Counted from the first letter of the stretch, positions 51,255-60,586 are shown. The stretch is 64,000 nt of DNA from Cytobacillus gottheilii (GCF_001636345.1 NZ_KV440945.1:1775631-1839630); one strand, 5' to 3'. The notes: generated by a model from the letters alone, not told the origin. Numbers and translations are program-made.

Positions 51255-52115
51255 ATGTTAGACAAAATAATAAGCCAATTTGGTTTGCAACTATTGTCTG
51301 TTAATGAAGCTGCTGATTCTTTTAGTTCGACCGTATATAAATGTACGCTGCTTAATAGAGAGAATGTTTTTATAAAAATTCCATATACCCAATTGAAATT
51401 TCAGCGGGAATTGGAGGCCTATGAAATTCTGAAAGGTCAAGTTGCTATTCCAGAAATGCTTAATTATTGGCCGGGAGATGAGGAATGTCCTGGCGCTTTT
51501 TTATTATCGCAATTAAAAGGGAATGTATTAACTGCGGAAGCTTCACCTCAAGTTGCCTTTCAGGTGGGAGTCATTCATGCCGAAATGCATTCCGTACAGC
51601 CTCCTCCTGGGAAAGTGCTGACTGGTTTGAAAAATGAATTACCAGACTGGCCGATTTTTATTGAAAAGCAATTTAATAGTTTTGCTGAGGATGTAAGAGA
51701 AGTGCTGGATAATGATTTATATAATAAAGCTATCGCAAGGTTTCTGAAAATGAAGCAGGAACTTCCTTCACCAGATGGACCAAGCTTTATACATATGGAC
51801 TTTCGCCCAGCTAATATTATAGTAGATCATGATAAGGTTTCAGGCATAATCGATTTTGAAAGTGTACGATTTGGTTCCACCGAAATTGATTTTACTAAAC
51901 TATACCGTGATTTTTTAAGTTTGGATTCTGCGAAATACAAAGCATATAAAGACGGCTACAATAGTGTCAGAACCTTGATTGATTTAGAGGCAGTATTGCC
52001 TTTTTATCGTTTTACAGATGCGTTTAATAGCATCGGCTGGTGCAAACGGCGCGGGATGAAGAAGAATGCTGCTTTTTATGAGGAAAACCTGGAAATCTTA
52101 AAAAAGCTACTGTAA
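51255..52115 (+). CDS. Aminoglycoside phosphotransferase-fold kinase
   Basis: This 286-residue protein has the APH/choline kinase fold: the catalytic loop FIHMDFRPANIIVD and metal-binding IIDFESVRFG are clear. The family phosphorylates small hydroxylated substrates; antibiotic resistance cannot be inferred. The ribosome site is weak (GAGATGA). It stands alone between the ABM gene and the convergent namA, outside the usual B. subtilis order. Confidence 0.85.
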   Translation: MLDKIISQFGLQLLSVNEAADSFSSTVYKCTLLNRENVFIKIPYTQLKFQRELEAYEILKGQVAIPEMLNYWPGDEECPGAFLLSQLKGNVLTAEASPQVAFQVGVIHAEMHSVQPPPGKVLTGLKNELPDWPIFIEKQFNSFAEDVREVLDNDLYNKAIARFLKMKQELPSPDGPSFIHMDFRPANIIVDHDKVSGIIDFESVRFGSTEIDFTKLYRDFLSLDSAKYKAYKDGYNSVRTLIDLEAVLPFYRFTDAFNSIGWCKRRGMKKNAAFYEENLEILKKLL

Positions 52116-52133
52116 TACCATTTTTTGAAATAA

Positions 52134-52170
52134 GATAAACGCACAGCAATGTTTATACTGTGCGTTTATC
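52134..52170. terminator. Stem between convergent kinase-like gene and namA
   Basis: GATAAACGCACAG (52134-52146) and its perfect complement (52158-52170) enclose an 11-base loop. The T-run is weak on both sides. Confidence 0.7.
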
Positions 52171-52202
52171 TATGTAATCAACTATTTTACTGATCAATTA
52201 TT

Positions 52203-53222
52203 TTACAGCCAGCCTCGCTCATACTGCTTCGGCGATTCAATCTCTGCGCCAAGTTCTTTGGCAGCTGTACGCGGCCAATAGGGGTCGCGAAGCAATTCAC
52301 GTGCAATAAAGATCATGTCTGCTCGTTCATTTTGCAGTATTTCTTCTGCTTGGATGCCGGTCGTGATCAGGCCGACTGCTCCAGTTGCAATGTTTGCAGC
52401 GTTTTTAACCGTTTCAGCAAATTTCACCTGATAACCTGGATAGCTATGGATCCTTGCAGGAACCACTGCACCTGAGCTAACATCAATTAAATCTGCACCT
52501 TGCTCTTTCAGCCATGTACAGAATGTGACATAATCTTCAGGTTTCAGCCCTTCCTCATGGTAATCAGAAGCGGAAATACGGACGAGGAGAGGTCCATCCC
52601 AGACTGTATTAACAGCTTCCATAATTTCTTTCAGGAATCGGTAGCGGTTTTCAGCACTGCCGCCATATTCATCTGTTCTTTTGTTGGATAGAGGAGAAAG
52701 GAACTGGTTAATTAAATATCCATGTGCTGCATGAATTTCAATCACATCAAATCCAGCTTGCTTGGCGCGCTCTGCACCCTTGCGGAACGCGTCAACAGTC
52801 TCAACAATATCTTCTTTTGACATTTCCAGCGGCTGCTTCATTTGATCATTAAAGGCAAGCGGTGATGGAGCAATAATGTCACCATCAATGACAGCTTTTC
52901 TGCCTGCATGTGCTAGCTGAATGCCTGAAACAGCACCATTTTCCTTCATTAATGATGTTAGCTCCCGCAATCCTTCGACCTGTTCATCATTCCAGATGCC
53001 TAAATCCTGCTGAGAAATTCTGCCTTGCGCCGTTACGGCTGTTGCTTCAATAATGATTAAGCCAACCCCGCCGACTGCTCTCGTTGTATAGTGAGTACGG
53101 TGCCAGTTTTCTACCTTGCCGTCTTCATTATGGCTTGAATACATGCACATTGGTGCCATGACAATGCGGTTTTTCATCGTGACATTTTTAATTGTAATTG
53201 GTGAAAAAAGCTTTGTGCTCAT
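52203..53222 (-). CDS. namA: NADPH dehydrogenase NamA (old yellow enzyme, YqjM)
   Basis: NamA is a flavoenzyme that reduces activated double bonds of enals, enones and nitro compounds with NADPH. The 339-residue TIM-barrel protein shows APMCMYSS with the flavin-tuning Cys, QLAHAGRKA, the substrate-binding [19 protein letters not shown] and [10 protein letters not shown]. The start at 53222 follows AAGGAGG 7 bases upstream; an earlier in-frame ATG at 53246 lacks a site. The bacillar type (YqjM) is confirmed by these motifs. Confidence 0.96.
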   Translation of the reverse strand: MSTKLFSPITIKNVTMKNRIVMAPMCMYSSHNEDGKVENWHRTHYTTRAVGGVGLIIIEATAVTAQGRISQQDLGIWNDEQVEGLRELTSLMKENGAVSGIQLAHAGRKAVIDGDIIAPSPLAFNDQMKQPLEMSKEDIVETVDAFRKGAERAKQAGFDVIEIHAAHGYLINQFLSPLSNKRTDEYGGSAENRYRFLKEIMEAVNTVWDGPLLVRISASDYHEEGLKPEDYVTFCTWLKEQGADLIDVSSGAVVPARIHSYPGYQVKFAETVKNAANIATGAVGLITTGIQAEEILQNERADMIFIARELLRDPYWPRTAAKELGAEIESPKQYERGWL

Positions 53223-53299
53223 TGCTTTGCCTCCTTTTTCCTTCAATAATCCAAGTATAGCAGGAGGGCGTGCAATTGGAAAAAATTCAGCTCTGCCGT

Positions 53300-54130
53300 C
53301 TACACTTTTACTTTGCTGCTAAAGTTTTCACCAAGCTGCTTTGACCGCTCCGCAGCTGTTTTAATACAATCAATAACCGATTGCTGCACCTCATTTGCCT
53401 CGAGCACCTGTATCCCAGCTTCTGTTGTGCCTCCTGGACTTGTAACGGCTTTGCGCAATTCTGCTGGTGTTTTGTGTGATTTTGCCAGCATTTCGGCTGC
53501 GCCGATCAGCGTTTGGATAATGAGTCCTTTTGCCATTTCATTATCAAGTCCAATTTCTTTTGCGCTTTTTTCCATCGCCTCAGCCAGATAATAAACATAA
53601 GCTGGGCCGCTTCCTGATAACCCTGTAACAGCATCCAGCTGTTCTTCTTCCACGATCGCAGTGAAGCCAATGGTTTCAAAGATTTTTTTGCATTTTTGCA
53701 TTTGCTGTTCCGATACACGTTCATTGATGGCCAATGCGCTTGCTGATTTTCCGATGGCGGCAGATGTGTTTGGCATCGTTCTTACAACAGCAAGCTCTTT
53801 CCCGGCCAGCTGCTCGATGCTGCTGATGGATACACCTGCTAAAACAGAGATAATCAGCGTATCAGAGGTTAAATGGTCTTTAATCGCACGAATTGCGTCT
53901 GCCGCATCCTTTGGTTTCATGGCTAACATGATAGCGTCAGCATCTGTAAAGATCTGCTGCATGTCATACCCTATCTTTACATGATAGTTTGAACTCAATT
54001 CCTCTAACTTTTCCTGATTGCATTTATTCGTTACATAGATTTGCGAACTCTTTAAAAGGTTACTTTCCAAAATGCCCGCGATAATGGCTTCTGCCATTGA
54101 TCCAGCACCTACAACAGCAAGCTTTTTCAT
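53300..54130 (-). CDS. proC: Pyrroline-5-carboxylate reductase
   Basis: The enzyme catalyses the last step of proline synthesis. The 276-residue protein has the N-terminal NAD(P) loop [16 protein letters not shown] and the C-terminal signature [17 protein letters not shown]...[18 protein letters not shown] 54130 is preceded by AAAGGAG; longer in-frame starts lie inside the T-box leader and are not used. A proline-specific T-box controls it, as for proI of B. subtilis, so it is the starvation-induced isoform. Confidence 0.96.
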   Translation of the reverse strand: MKKLAVVGAGSMAEAIIAGILESNLLKSSQIYVTNKCNQEKLEELSSNYHVKIGYDMQQIFTDADAIMLAMKPKDAADAIRAIKDHLTSDTLIISVLAGVSISSIEQLAGKELAVVRTMPNTSAAIGKSASALAINERVSEQQMQKCKKIFETIGFTAIVEEEQLDAVTGLSGSGPAYVYYLAEAMEKSAKEIGLDNEMAKGLIIQTLIGAAEMLAKSHKTPAELRKAVTSPGGTTEAGIQVLEANEVQQSVIDCIKTAAERSKQLGENFSSKVKV

Positions 54131-54159
54131 AATTTTTGCTCCTTTCGTTTGCTTGATAA

Positions 54160-54396
54160 AAATAAAAAGTCCCTTCATCCTGTAAAGGACGAAAGGACTG
54201 ATCTTCCGTGGTACCACCTTCATTTGCTTTTTACCATGCAGCATGTAAAAAGCATCTCAATTTCGTTAACGCCGAAACACGGTAGCAGGTTTCCCTGACA
54301 GCTCATAAGCAGGTTCAATGGTCAAGGGGGCAATGAAGCCTTTCAGCCGGTGGGCTCCACTCTCTTTTGCGCTTTTCCATTTACTAGTCTTATTCA
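54160..54396 (-). ncRNA. T-box riboswitch with proline specifier
   Basis: On the minus strand the leader shows the AGTA loop motif (ACTAGTAAATGG), AGAGAGTGGAGCCC and a CCGGCTGAAAGG stretch, the specifier loop GAA-CCT-G with proline codon CCT, the T-box AAGGTGGTACCACGG and a terminator stem AGTCC...GGGACT followed by TTTTTATTTTT. It would sense uncharged tRNA-Pro and control proC directly downstream. Confidence 0.93.
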
Positions 54397-54528
54397 TTGC
54401 TTTTGTTATTTAGTTTTAGGGTGTTAGTGTATTCTGCAGGTATTCTTTATAGAAGTTCTTCAGAAGTTTTTTATATAGCTTCTGTTTTGAAGTGTTTAAT
54501 TTTTATAATATTGTGGATTTTTACAGTG

Positions 54529-54557
54529 ATTATCTAAGAAACCACTTAAGTTGTCAA
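54529..54557 (-). promoter_or_regulatory. Promoter of proC T-box transcript
   Basis: On the minus strand TTGACA (54557-54552) and GATAAT (54534-54529) are spaced by 17 bases, giving a leader of about 390 bases. The stretch 54558-54777 between divergent promoters is AT-rich and shows no convincing gene. Confidence 0.85.
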
Positions 54558-54777
54558 GGGATAAATGGTTAATTAAATGTAAATGCTTACTTCATACCTT
54601 TTATTATTATGTGAAAATAATGACAATTACTCGGAAGAAAGGTAAACTAATTTCATACATAAAATTTATAAGAGTAAATATGTTGTAATGTATTTGGACC
54701 AGAAACAAGACATAGAGATTCTGCGCATGGTTCCCCAAATGAACCAAATTATATAACCATAATAAAGGGTGATGATC

Positions 54778-55746
54778 GTGATAGGATGGAAAAATGGAGT
54801 GGCTAAACTTACAGTGCCAACACCTTTTCCTGTTGGTGATGTTCATGTTTATGCTATTAGGGGAGAGAGGATGACTTTAGTTGATGCCGGCCCAAAGACA
54901 GAAGAGGCATGGCAGATTTTGAAAAGCCAGCTGTGGGAGCTGGGTCTTACACCAGATGATATTGATCAAGTAATACTGACACATCATCATCCTGATCATG
55001 CGGGGATGCTTGATTTCTTCCCTAAGGATCTCCCGGTCTATGGGCACTTTTTAAATGAAAGATGGCTTAATCGTACAGATGAATTTTTGCAGGCACATGA
55101 TGATTTTTATTTTAAATTATTTGCAGAGTTTGGAATTCCTGAGAAATATAAAATGGTGATTCCTTTATTAAAAAGATCATTGCGCTTTGCATGCAGCCGC
55201 TCTTTAACAGGCGTGCTGGAAGAGGGAGATTCCATTCCGGGACTTGAAGGCTGGACTGTCATTGAAACACCAGGCCATGCACAAAGCCATATTGGCTTAA
55301 TCCGCGAAAAAGATGGAATTTTTATTGGCGGTGACCACTTGCTTGCACATATTTCAGCCAATCCATTATTAGAGCCTCCGCTTCTGGGCAGCAATGAGCG
55401 CCCCAAGCCACAGCTTCAGTTTAATGAATCTCTTGAAAAATTGAAGCAGCTGCCGATTTCATTGGTCTATCCTGGTCACGGTGAAAATATTGAGAATGTA
55501 AATGAATTAGTTGATAAACGCCTAAGACGTCAGCATGAGCGTGCTATGATGGTAAAAGAATGGCTTGAAGAGGAAGCGCTTACGGTTTTTCAAGTGTGTA
55601 AACGGCTTTTTCCTTCTGTTTATGAAAGAGAGCTTGCCCTAACTCTTTCCGAAACCATTGCCCAGCTTGACTATTTGCAAGTATTAGGGGAAATTAGTAT
55701 TAATAAAGAAGCAGCAGCATTTCTTTATACTTGTGTGAAAGGATAA
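54778..55746 (+). CDS. Metallo-beta-lactamase-fold hydrolase (YqjP-like)
   Basis: The protein of about 322 residues has the metal motif LTHHHPDHAGM, a second His in TPGHAQSH and GGDHLLA, and a C-terminal helical winged domain (LTVFQVCKRLFPSV), the layout of the YqjP/LACTB2-like group. Substrate is unknown. Three in-frame starts exist: GTG 54769, ATG 54772 and GTG 54778; AAAGGGTGA is best spaced for 54778. The gene lies divergent from proC and upstream of the dehydrogenase gene, as in B. subtilis. Confidence 0.85.
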   Translation: MIGWKNGVAKLTVPTPFPVGDVHVYAIRGERMTLVDAGPKTEEAWQILKSQLWELGLTPDDIDQVILTHHHPDHAGMLDFFPKDLPVYGHFLNERWLNRTDEFLQAHDDFYFKLFAEFGIPEKYKMVIPLLKRSLRFACSRSLTGVLEEGDSIPGLEGWTVIETPGHAQSHIGLIREKDGIFIGGDHLLAHISANPLLEPPLLGSNERPKPQLQFNESLEKLKQLPISLVYPGHGENIENVNELVDKRLRRQHERAMMVKEWLEEEALTVFQVCKRLFPSVYERELALTLSETIAQLDYLQVLGEISINKEAAAFLYTCVKG

Positions 55747-55842
55747 TTTAGCTGCACAAGGAAAAAAATCAGTGCATTGGCTAACTAAGCCTGTGGTTTT
55801 GCTGGCTTGTTTCTTTACTATGCTAATTGAGGTGATTTACTT

Positions 55843-56631
55843 TTGAGTTTAAAACATAAACATATTGTCATAACAGGAGCTTCTGGCGGCATCGGCGCTA
55901 AAATGGCTGAGCTTTGTGCAGAGCAGGGAGCCCGTCTTGTTTTACTTGCCCGAACTGTCAGCAAGCTTGAGCAAATGAAAGCAGATTGGGAAGCGAAATA
56001 TGGTGCAGCTATATCTGTTTTTGCTTTAGATGTTTCCGATACAGATCAAGTTCAGGCTGTTTTTGAGCAAATACATAAGGAAATTGGCCATGTAGACATT
56101 CTTGTAAACAATGCTGGATTTGGCGTTTTTCGCCATGCGCATGAAGTGCCGATGGATGAAGTAAAGACCATGTTTGCTGTAAATGTCTTTGGACTGATCT
56201 CTTGCACAAACGCAGTGCTTCCTGCCATGCGGGCAAGGAGAAGCGGGCATATTATCAATATTGCATCACAGGCCGGCAAAATTGCGACACCAAAATCCAG
56301 TGTTTATTCTGCAACGAAACACGCAGTCTTAGGGTTTACAAACAGTCTGCGGATGGAAGTAGCGGAAGCTGGCATCCATGTCACAGCTGTTAATCCTGGA
56401 CCGATTGCAACCGATTTTTTTGCAACAGCTGATACAGAGGGCACATATGTAAAAAATGTCCAAAGATATATGCTGAAGCCTGAGTATGTTGCACAAAGAA
56501 TTGTAGCCGCAATGGAAATGCCTGTCCGTGAAATTAATCTGCCAGGCTGGATGAATCTCGGCAGTAAAATATTTGCGCTCTTTCCGGGATTATTTGAAAA
56601 AGCCGGCAGGCGTGCCTTTAATAAAAAGTAA
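55843..56631 (+). CDS. Short-chain dehydrogenase/reductase (YqjQ-like)
   Basis: This 262-residue Rossmann oxidoreductase has the cofactor loop TGASGGIGAKMAEL, the NNAG motif (VNNAGFG), catalytic Ser (INIASQAG) and YSATKHA. C-terminal hydrophobic residues (SKIFALFPGLFEKA) suggest membrane association or a lipid-like substrate. The TTG start at 55843 has GAGGTG upstream. Substrate is unknown. Confidence 0.88.
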   Translation: MSLKHKHIVITGASGGIGAKMAELCAEQGARLVLLARTVSKLEQMKADWEAKYGAAISVFALDVSDTDQVQAVFEQIHKEIGHVDILVNNAGFGVFRHAHEVPMDEVKTMFAVNVFGLISCTNAVLPAMRARRSGHIINIASQAGKIATPKSSVYSATKHAVLGFTNSLRMEVAEAGIHVTAVNPGPIATDFFATADTEGTYVKNVQRYMLKPEYVAQRIVAAMEMPVREINLPGWMNLGSKIFALFPGLFEKAGRRAFNKK

Positions 56632-56697
56632 TGCATCTGTATGAACTTCCCTAATCAGGATACATTAAAAATGAATTCTGAAAAGGGGGACTTTCAT

Positions 56698-56817
56698 ATG
56701 GATAATACACACGAATTTGTTGAAAAACTGCACGAAAGACAGGAAAAAGCCAAAAAGAACGAAGAGCGTCAAGGTAAGAAGCATGCTAGCGAAAAGCTTC
56801 CGAATAAGCAGCACTAA
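56698..56817 (+). CDS. DUF4023-like small protein
   Basis: A 39-residue frame starts MDNTHEFVEKLHERQEKAKK and ends SEKLPNKQH. It has AAAAGGGGG 8 bases upstream, and the His/Lys-rich hydrophilic sequence with LPNKQH at the end resembles the DUF4023 family of small Bacillus proteins. Function is unknown. A hairpin terminator follows. Confidence 0.78.
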   Translation: MDNTHEFVEKLHERQEKAKKNEERQGKKHASEKLPNKQH

Positions 56818-56851
56818 TCATGAAGGTAAATAAGATCTCATAAATTCCACC

Positions 56852-56883
56852 TGAAAAGACCGCATTTATATGTGGTCTTTTCA
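56852..56883. terminator. Terminator after the DUF4023-like gene
   Basis: TGAAAAGACCGCA (56852-56864) and TGTGGTCTTTTCA (56871-56883) pair with one G-U. The T-run is part of the stem. Confidence 0.75.
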
Positions 56884-56976
56884 CATTTAGAATTATATAG
56901 TGAAGAAATTGGTATTTATAGTAAAATGATTATAAGGATTTTGACATGATATTTGGAATTTATAAGAGGTGAACTC

Positions 56977-57690
56977 GTGAAGAAAAAGGTGGTTTTAGGA
57001 AGTTTATTGCTTATTTTAATTTTGGTTATTTTCTTGAATGCTTTTCAATTTTTTACACGCAGCGCCAATTCAGATTTATTGTCTGATTTAGAAGGGACGA
57101 TTTACTTTACCGAAAGAGTTGATGGTGTATTAACATTATTTAAATCGGATGCCTCTTTACAACACAAAGTCTTAGTATATAGCCATAACGGGAAAGGAAA
57201 TGATGGTTACGGAGATTTTAATCATAATATTATCGATTTTCATTATGATCGTATAAGTGAAACGTTTACTTTTATTGCAATGAATAACGGCTCTTGGAGC
57301 TTGTTTTCCCTAAAAGAAGGAGAAAGCAATCCGACTGTACTCCAAGCAGATGTAATGGAAATGGACACGGACTATCTGCAGAACGAGAATCAGGATCTTT
57401 CTGTTGCTTCCAAAAAAGGGTCCCTTTATCTTTCTGAGAACGGAAACGAAAGCATACTTAAGAAATTTAACGGAATTTATGATGAAAAATATACAGGCTA
57501 TGACTCTATTGGATTTTCACCAAATGGAAACTATTTAGTCTATCGTTCGATGGAACACTTTACGCCAATCGGGACCATTTTAGAAGGGATCTTTGCTGAC
57601 TCTGTGGGCAATACTTATATATTGGATCTATCGACAAGAGAGAGTACTAAATTTATAGATGCCCATCAAATTCAATGGGTTATGGATTAA
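56977..57690 (+). CDS. Membrane-anchored hypothetical protein with beta-propeller-like repeats
   Basis: The 237-residue protein has one N-terminal membrane segment (VVLGSLLLILILVIFLNAF) and an extracytoplasmic part with repeated strand motifs (IYFTERVDGVLTLFKSD; FTFIAMNNGSWSLFSLKEG; IGFSPNGNYLVYRSME) suggestive of TolB/WD40-like blades. I recognise no family. The GTG start at 56977 has AGAGGTG upstream. It lies in a stretch not found at this position in B. subtilis and may be accessory. Confidence 0.72.
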   Translation: MKKKVVLGSLLLILILVIFLNAFQFFTRSANSDLLSDLEGTIYFTERVDGVLTLFKSDASLQHKVLVYSHNGKGNDGYGDFNHNIIDFHYDRISETFTFIAMNNGSWSLFSLKEGESNPTVLQADVMEMDTDYLQNENQDLSVASKKGSLYLSENGNESILKKFNGIYDEKYTGYDSIGFSPNGNYLVYRSMEHFTPIGTILEGIFADSVGNTYILDLSTRESTKFIDAHQIQWVMD

Positions 57691-57895
57691 TGAAGAGTAG
57701 AATTTGAAAAAAGTATTGCACACAAAGCAGTGCTTTTTATCTTGCGTGATTTAATAGAAAAGTGATTTTTTAATCATTGCGCTGAATGTTCGATATTTAA
57801 TCAACATTCTAGGTTGGTGTTGCAAGTGGAGACGCATGAAAAATAAGTGAAACTTTAAAAAGTAACATTCGTCAAATCAGTAAAGGAGGGATATT

Positions 57896-58378
57896 TTGAG
57901 ATTAAAAACGATTTTAGCATTATTTATCATTTTAATAATGGGTTGTTCAAATAATGTTGCAGATATAGGAACTGAAGACTTAAACAGTGAATTTCCTCCA
58001 ACTATGACAGGGCTAATTATCATTAACGGGATAGAGCATCAGATGGAAGAGGGAGGTTATTACTGGGAAAGAAAAAAAGGTTTAGAAACAGAAGTAGTGG
58101 CAACAGACCACGCCTCGCCTTATCAAATCGCAGACCACATGAAACCAATTAGCGTTAACCCTAATGAAAAAGTGGAGATTATGATTGAGGAAAATCCAAC
58201 TATTACAGTTTATTTATGGAATGAAAATGGAAGAGAAAAAGAAATCGAACAAAATGCTAATCAGATAATTGTGCCCTCAAGTAAAGGGAAGTATATCTAT
58301 GAAGCCTTAGCAGAATGGGCTAACGGAACGGTTTCCTACACATTTGTTATAGACATTCAGGTAGATGCAAAAAGATAA
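57896..58378 (+). CDS. Hypothetical lipoprotein
   Basis: This 160-residue protein has a lipoprotein signal (MRLKTILALFIILIMGC; Cys17 in IMGC) and a soluble domain with strands such as GLIIINGIEHQMEEGGYYWE and AEWANGTVSYTFVIDIQV. The TTG start is well supported by AAAGGAGGG 5 bases upstream. No family recognised. The 205 bp in front contain no gene that I can see. A hairpin terminator follows. Confidence 0.78.
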   Translation: MRLKTILALFIILIMGCSNNVADIGTEDLNSEFPPTMTGLIIINGIEHQMEEGGYYWERKKGLETEVVATDHASPYQIADHMKPISVNPNEKVEIMIEENPTITVYLWNENGREKEIEQNANQIIVPSSKGKYIYEALAEWANGTVSYTFVIDIQVDAKR

Positions 58379-58392
58379 GTCTATAAGTGAAG

Positions 58393-58422
58393 GGGAAACC
58401 TTATTCATGGTTTCCCTAATTT
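58393..58422 (+). terminator. Terminator after the lipoprotein gene
   Basis: GGGAAACC (58393-58400) and GGTTTCCC (58409-58416) pair, followed by TAATTTTG. Confidence 0.72.
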
Positions 58423-58459
58423 TGTTTAAAATCCCACCCGCATTAAAATGCATCAGATC

Positions 58460-58666
58460 TTAAAAATACGGCGAACCCGTTACATATCCATACACAATAT
58501 CGCTGACAATATCATGCAAATCCGTTTCAGGTTCATCTTTTTTTACTGTCATAACCTTCTCATAAATCTCCGCAAATTCTGTGCTTTCGCAGGGAATTGA
58601 ATCCTTCTCCCAGTTATATTGTCCAAGGCAGCTTTGCACCATTTTATATACATACCGTCTTTCCAC
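58460..58666 (-). CDS. yqzH: YqzH-like small protein
   Basis: The 68-residue minus-strand protein (RRYVYKMVQSCLGQYNWEKD; TDLHDIVSDIVYGYVTG) resembles YqzH, which also lies next to the second Y-family polymerase in B. subtilis. The GTG start at 58666 has GAGGTG upstream. Function is unknown. It is divergent from the polymerase gene and shares the region containing two LexA boxes. Confidence 0.75.
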   Translation of the reverse strand: MERRYVYKMVQSCLGQYNWEKDSIPCESTEFAEIYEKVMTVKKDEPETDLHDIVSDIVYGYVTGSPYF

Positions 58667-58754
58667 TTTGTGTCACCTCTTGTTTATTATAACGGCTTTC
58701 TGTCTGGCAGCAGAGGGGGATATAAGAAATTCGTCGTAAAATTTCCATTGAAAA

Positions 58755-58768
58755 CGAACGTATATTCG
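58755..58768. promoter_or_regulatory. LexA (SOS) box 1
   Basis: CGAACGTATATTCG has one mismatch to CGAACRNRYGTTYG. It overlaps the spacer of a promoter TTGAAA (58748-58753)-N17-TATCAT (58771-58776). Confidence 0.78.
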
Positions 58769-58793
58769 CTTATCATAATGGGTATATATAAAC

Positions 58794-58807
58794 AGAACGA
58801 GTGTTCG
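58794..58807. promoter_or_regulatory. LexA (SOS) box 2
   Basis: AGAACGAGTGTTCG has one mismatch to the consensus, in the first base. It lies just downstream of the promoter, so LexA at either box would block transcription of the polymerase operon. Confidence 0.82.
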
Positions 58808-58850
58808 TTTTAAAAAGTATTGTATGTGTAAGCAAGGTGGAGGGACCTCT

Positions 58851-60110
58851 ATGGTGGATTATCGTTCATTGCCGCAAGGGCAAATCTTATGCATTGATAT
58901 GAAGAGCTTTTATGCAAGCTGTACGGCTGTCATGCTGGGGCTTGATCCGCTGAACTGCTATCTTGTGATTGCCGGCAACCATGAGCGCAAGGGAAGTGTT
59001 GTACTTGCAGCATCTCCAAAGGTCAAGAAGGAATTCGGCATCAAGACGGGTTCGAGACTTTTTGAAGTTCCGAACGATCCGCGCATCAGGATTGAAGAGC
59101 CGAAGATGGCAACGTACCTGCGGGTTTCGACTGAAATTACACGTGTATTTAACCGTTATGTGCCAAAGGAGGACATTCATACGTACAGTGTGGATGAAAG
59201 CTTTTTGAAGGTTGACAGTGTCTTGCATTTATGGGGAGACGCAATCACCATTGCGGAAAAGATCAAGGATGACATTGAACGGGAATTTCAGCTTCCATCC
59301 GCAATTGGGATTGGTCCCAATATGCTGATGGCAAAGCTATGCCTTGATCTCGAAGCAAAAGGAAAAGGCATAGCAGAGTGGACGTACGATGATGTGCAAA
59401 CGAAGCTTTGGAATGTCTCTCCTTTAAGAGAAATGTGGGGAATTGGCCGCCAAGTAGAAAAAACACTGAACAGCATGGGGATTTTTTCAGTCGGCCAGCT
59501 GGCTCGCTATGATTTGAAAAAGCTTGAGAAGAAATTTGGTGTTATGGGCAATCAGCTTTATTTTCATGCATGGGGTGTTGATTTGTCTGAGATTGGGGCT
59601 CCGATTATGGAAGGGCAGATTAGCTTTGGCAAAGGTCAAATTTTATTAAGAGATTATAAAGAAGAGCATGAAATTAAAAATGTGATACTGGAAATGTGCG
59701 AAGAAGTAACAAGACGGGCACGTGCACACCGCAAAACAGCCCGGACGATCAGCTTTGGAGTTAGCTATAGCAAGGATGAACTCGGAGGTGGCTTTTATCG
59801 TTCAAAGACGATTGAGCGGCCGACAAATATCACGATGGATGTTTATCATGTTTGTCTGGAGCTATTTCAGCAGTTTTATGAAGGGAAAACGGTGCGGAAG
59901 ATTACGATGTCACTAAGCAATATTGAGGATGATCATGAATTGCAGCTGAGCTTATTTGATTTGGATGAATGGCGCAGAAAAAAGCTTGGCTACACAATGG
60001 ATGGAATCCGCAGGCGCTTTGGATCGGCTTCTCTTCTTCGGGCGGTTTCCTATACAGAGGCTGGCACAGCAAGGCATCGCGCAAAACTCGTAGGCGGGCA
60101 TAAAATGTAA
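58851..60110 (+). CDS. yqjW: Y-family DNA polymerase (YqjW/UvrX, PolYB)
   Basis: This SOS-inducible translesion polymerase has the palm motif CIDMKSFYASC, the catalytic SVDESFLKVD, a helix-hairpin-helix thumb region (EMWGIGRQVEKTLNSMGI), a little finger and clamp-binding QLSLFD near residue 385. The 419-residue protein starts at ATG 58851 with GGTGGAGGG upstream; an earlier in-frame start at 58824 lacks a site. The next gene is a YolD-like partner, the B. subtilis yqjW-yqjX pair. Confidence 0.93.
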   Translation: MVDYRSLPQGQILCIDMKSFYASCTAVMLGLDPLNCYLVIAGNHERKGSVVLAASPKVKKEFGIKTGSRLFEVPNDPRIRIEEPKMATYLRVSTEITRVFNRYVPKEDIHTYSVDESFLKVDSVLHLWGDAITIAEKIKDDIEREFQLPSAIGIGPNMLMAKLCLDLEAKGKGIAEWTYDDVQTKLWNVSPLREMWGIGRQVEKTLNSMGIFSVGQLARYDLKKLEKKFGVMGNQLYFHAWGVDLSEIGAPIMEGQISFGKGQILLRDYKEEHEIKNVILEMCEEVTRRARAHRKTARTISFGVSYSKDELGGGFYRSKTIERPTNITMDVYHVCLELFQQFYEGKTVRKITMSLSNIEDDHELQLSLFDLDEWRRKKLGYTMDGIRRRFGSASLLRAVSYTEAGTARHRAKLVGGHKM

Positions 60111-60131
60111 CAAGGACAAGGGGTGTTTGAC

Positions 60132-60467
60132 ATGATTCGGGATCGGGGAAGAATTAAATGGACAGCCATGATGCTGCCAGAACATGTGAAGATGTTGCGT
60201 GACTGGGCAGATGAGGATCAATACGAACAAAAGAAAGAGCTTGATGAACAAGAAGTGGAAAGGCTGAATGAAGTGCTGGCGGAAGCGATGGAATTTAACA
60301 GCAATGTGGTAATCACGCATTATCGGCGCCAGAAGTATGAGCTGACAATGGGAACCATCCACTTCTGGGATGAAATGAACAAACGCCTTCACATTGCTGA
60401 CCGATTTCATGAAATTCACCGCATCGATCTAAGCAGTGTAGTTGACGTGCGATTAGCGGATGACTAG
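60132..60467 (+). CDS. yqjX: YolD-like protein (YqjX)
   Basis: The 111-residue YolD-family protein (DRGRIKWTAMMLPEHVKMLR; NVVITHYRRQKYELTMGTIHF) lies 21 bp behind the Y-family polymerase. The family is regularly paired with UmuC-like polymerases in Bacillus and is proposed to act like UmuD, but its mechanism is unproved. ATG 60132 is chosen with AAGGGGTG upstream; GTG at 60123 is the alternative. Induction with yqjW by DNA damage is inferred from the two LexA boxes. Confidence 0.9.
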   Translation: MIRDRGRIKWTAMMLPEHVKMLRDWADEDQYEQKKELDEQEVERLNEVLAEAMEFNSNVVITHYRRQKYELTMGTIHFWDEMNKRLHIADRFHEIHRIDLSSVVDVRLADD

Positions 60468-60532
60468 AAAAGCGGAGGCGGCTTGCTCAGGGACGACAAG
60501 CTTAAGACAAGATATTAGCTGCCTGATCGTAT

Positions 60533-60578
60533 GAAAAAATGCATATGCCTTCAGAAAGAATACTGAAAACATATGCAT
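60533..60578 (-). terminator. Terminator of the CDGSH gene
   Basis: ATGCATATG (60539-60547) with CATATGCAT (60570-60578), and inner TTCAG/CTGAA, form the stem. On the minus strand it is followed by a six-T run. Confidence 0.8.
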
Positions 60579-60586
60579 GTGGAATC

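Noticed and set aside
54131-54244. N-terminal extension of proC (314-residue version)
   Set aside because: The extension lies in the T-box terminator and has no ribosome site.
54689-54757. 22-codon frame MYLDQKQDIEILRMVPQMNQ upstream of the YqjP-like gene
   Set aside because: No ribosome site and too short to support; may be a decayed or chance frame.
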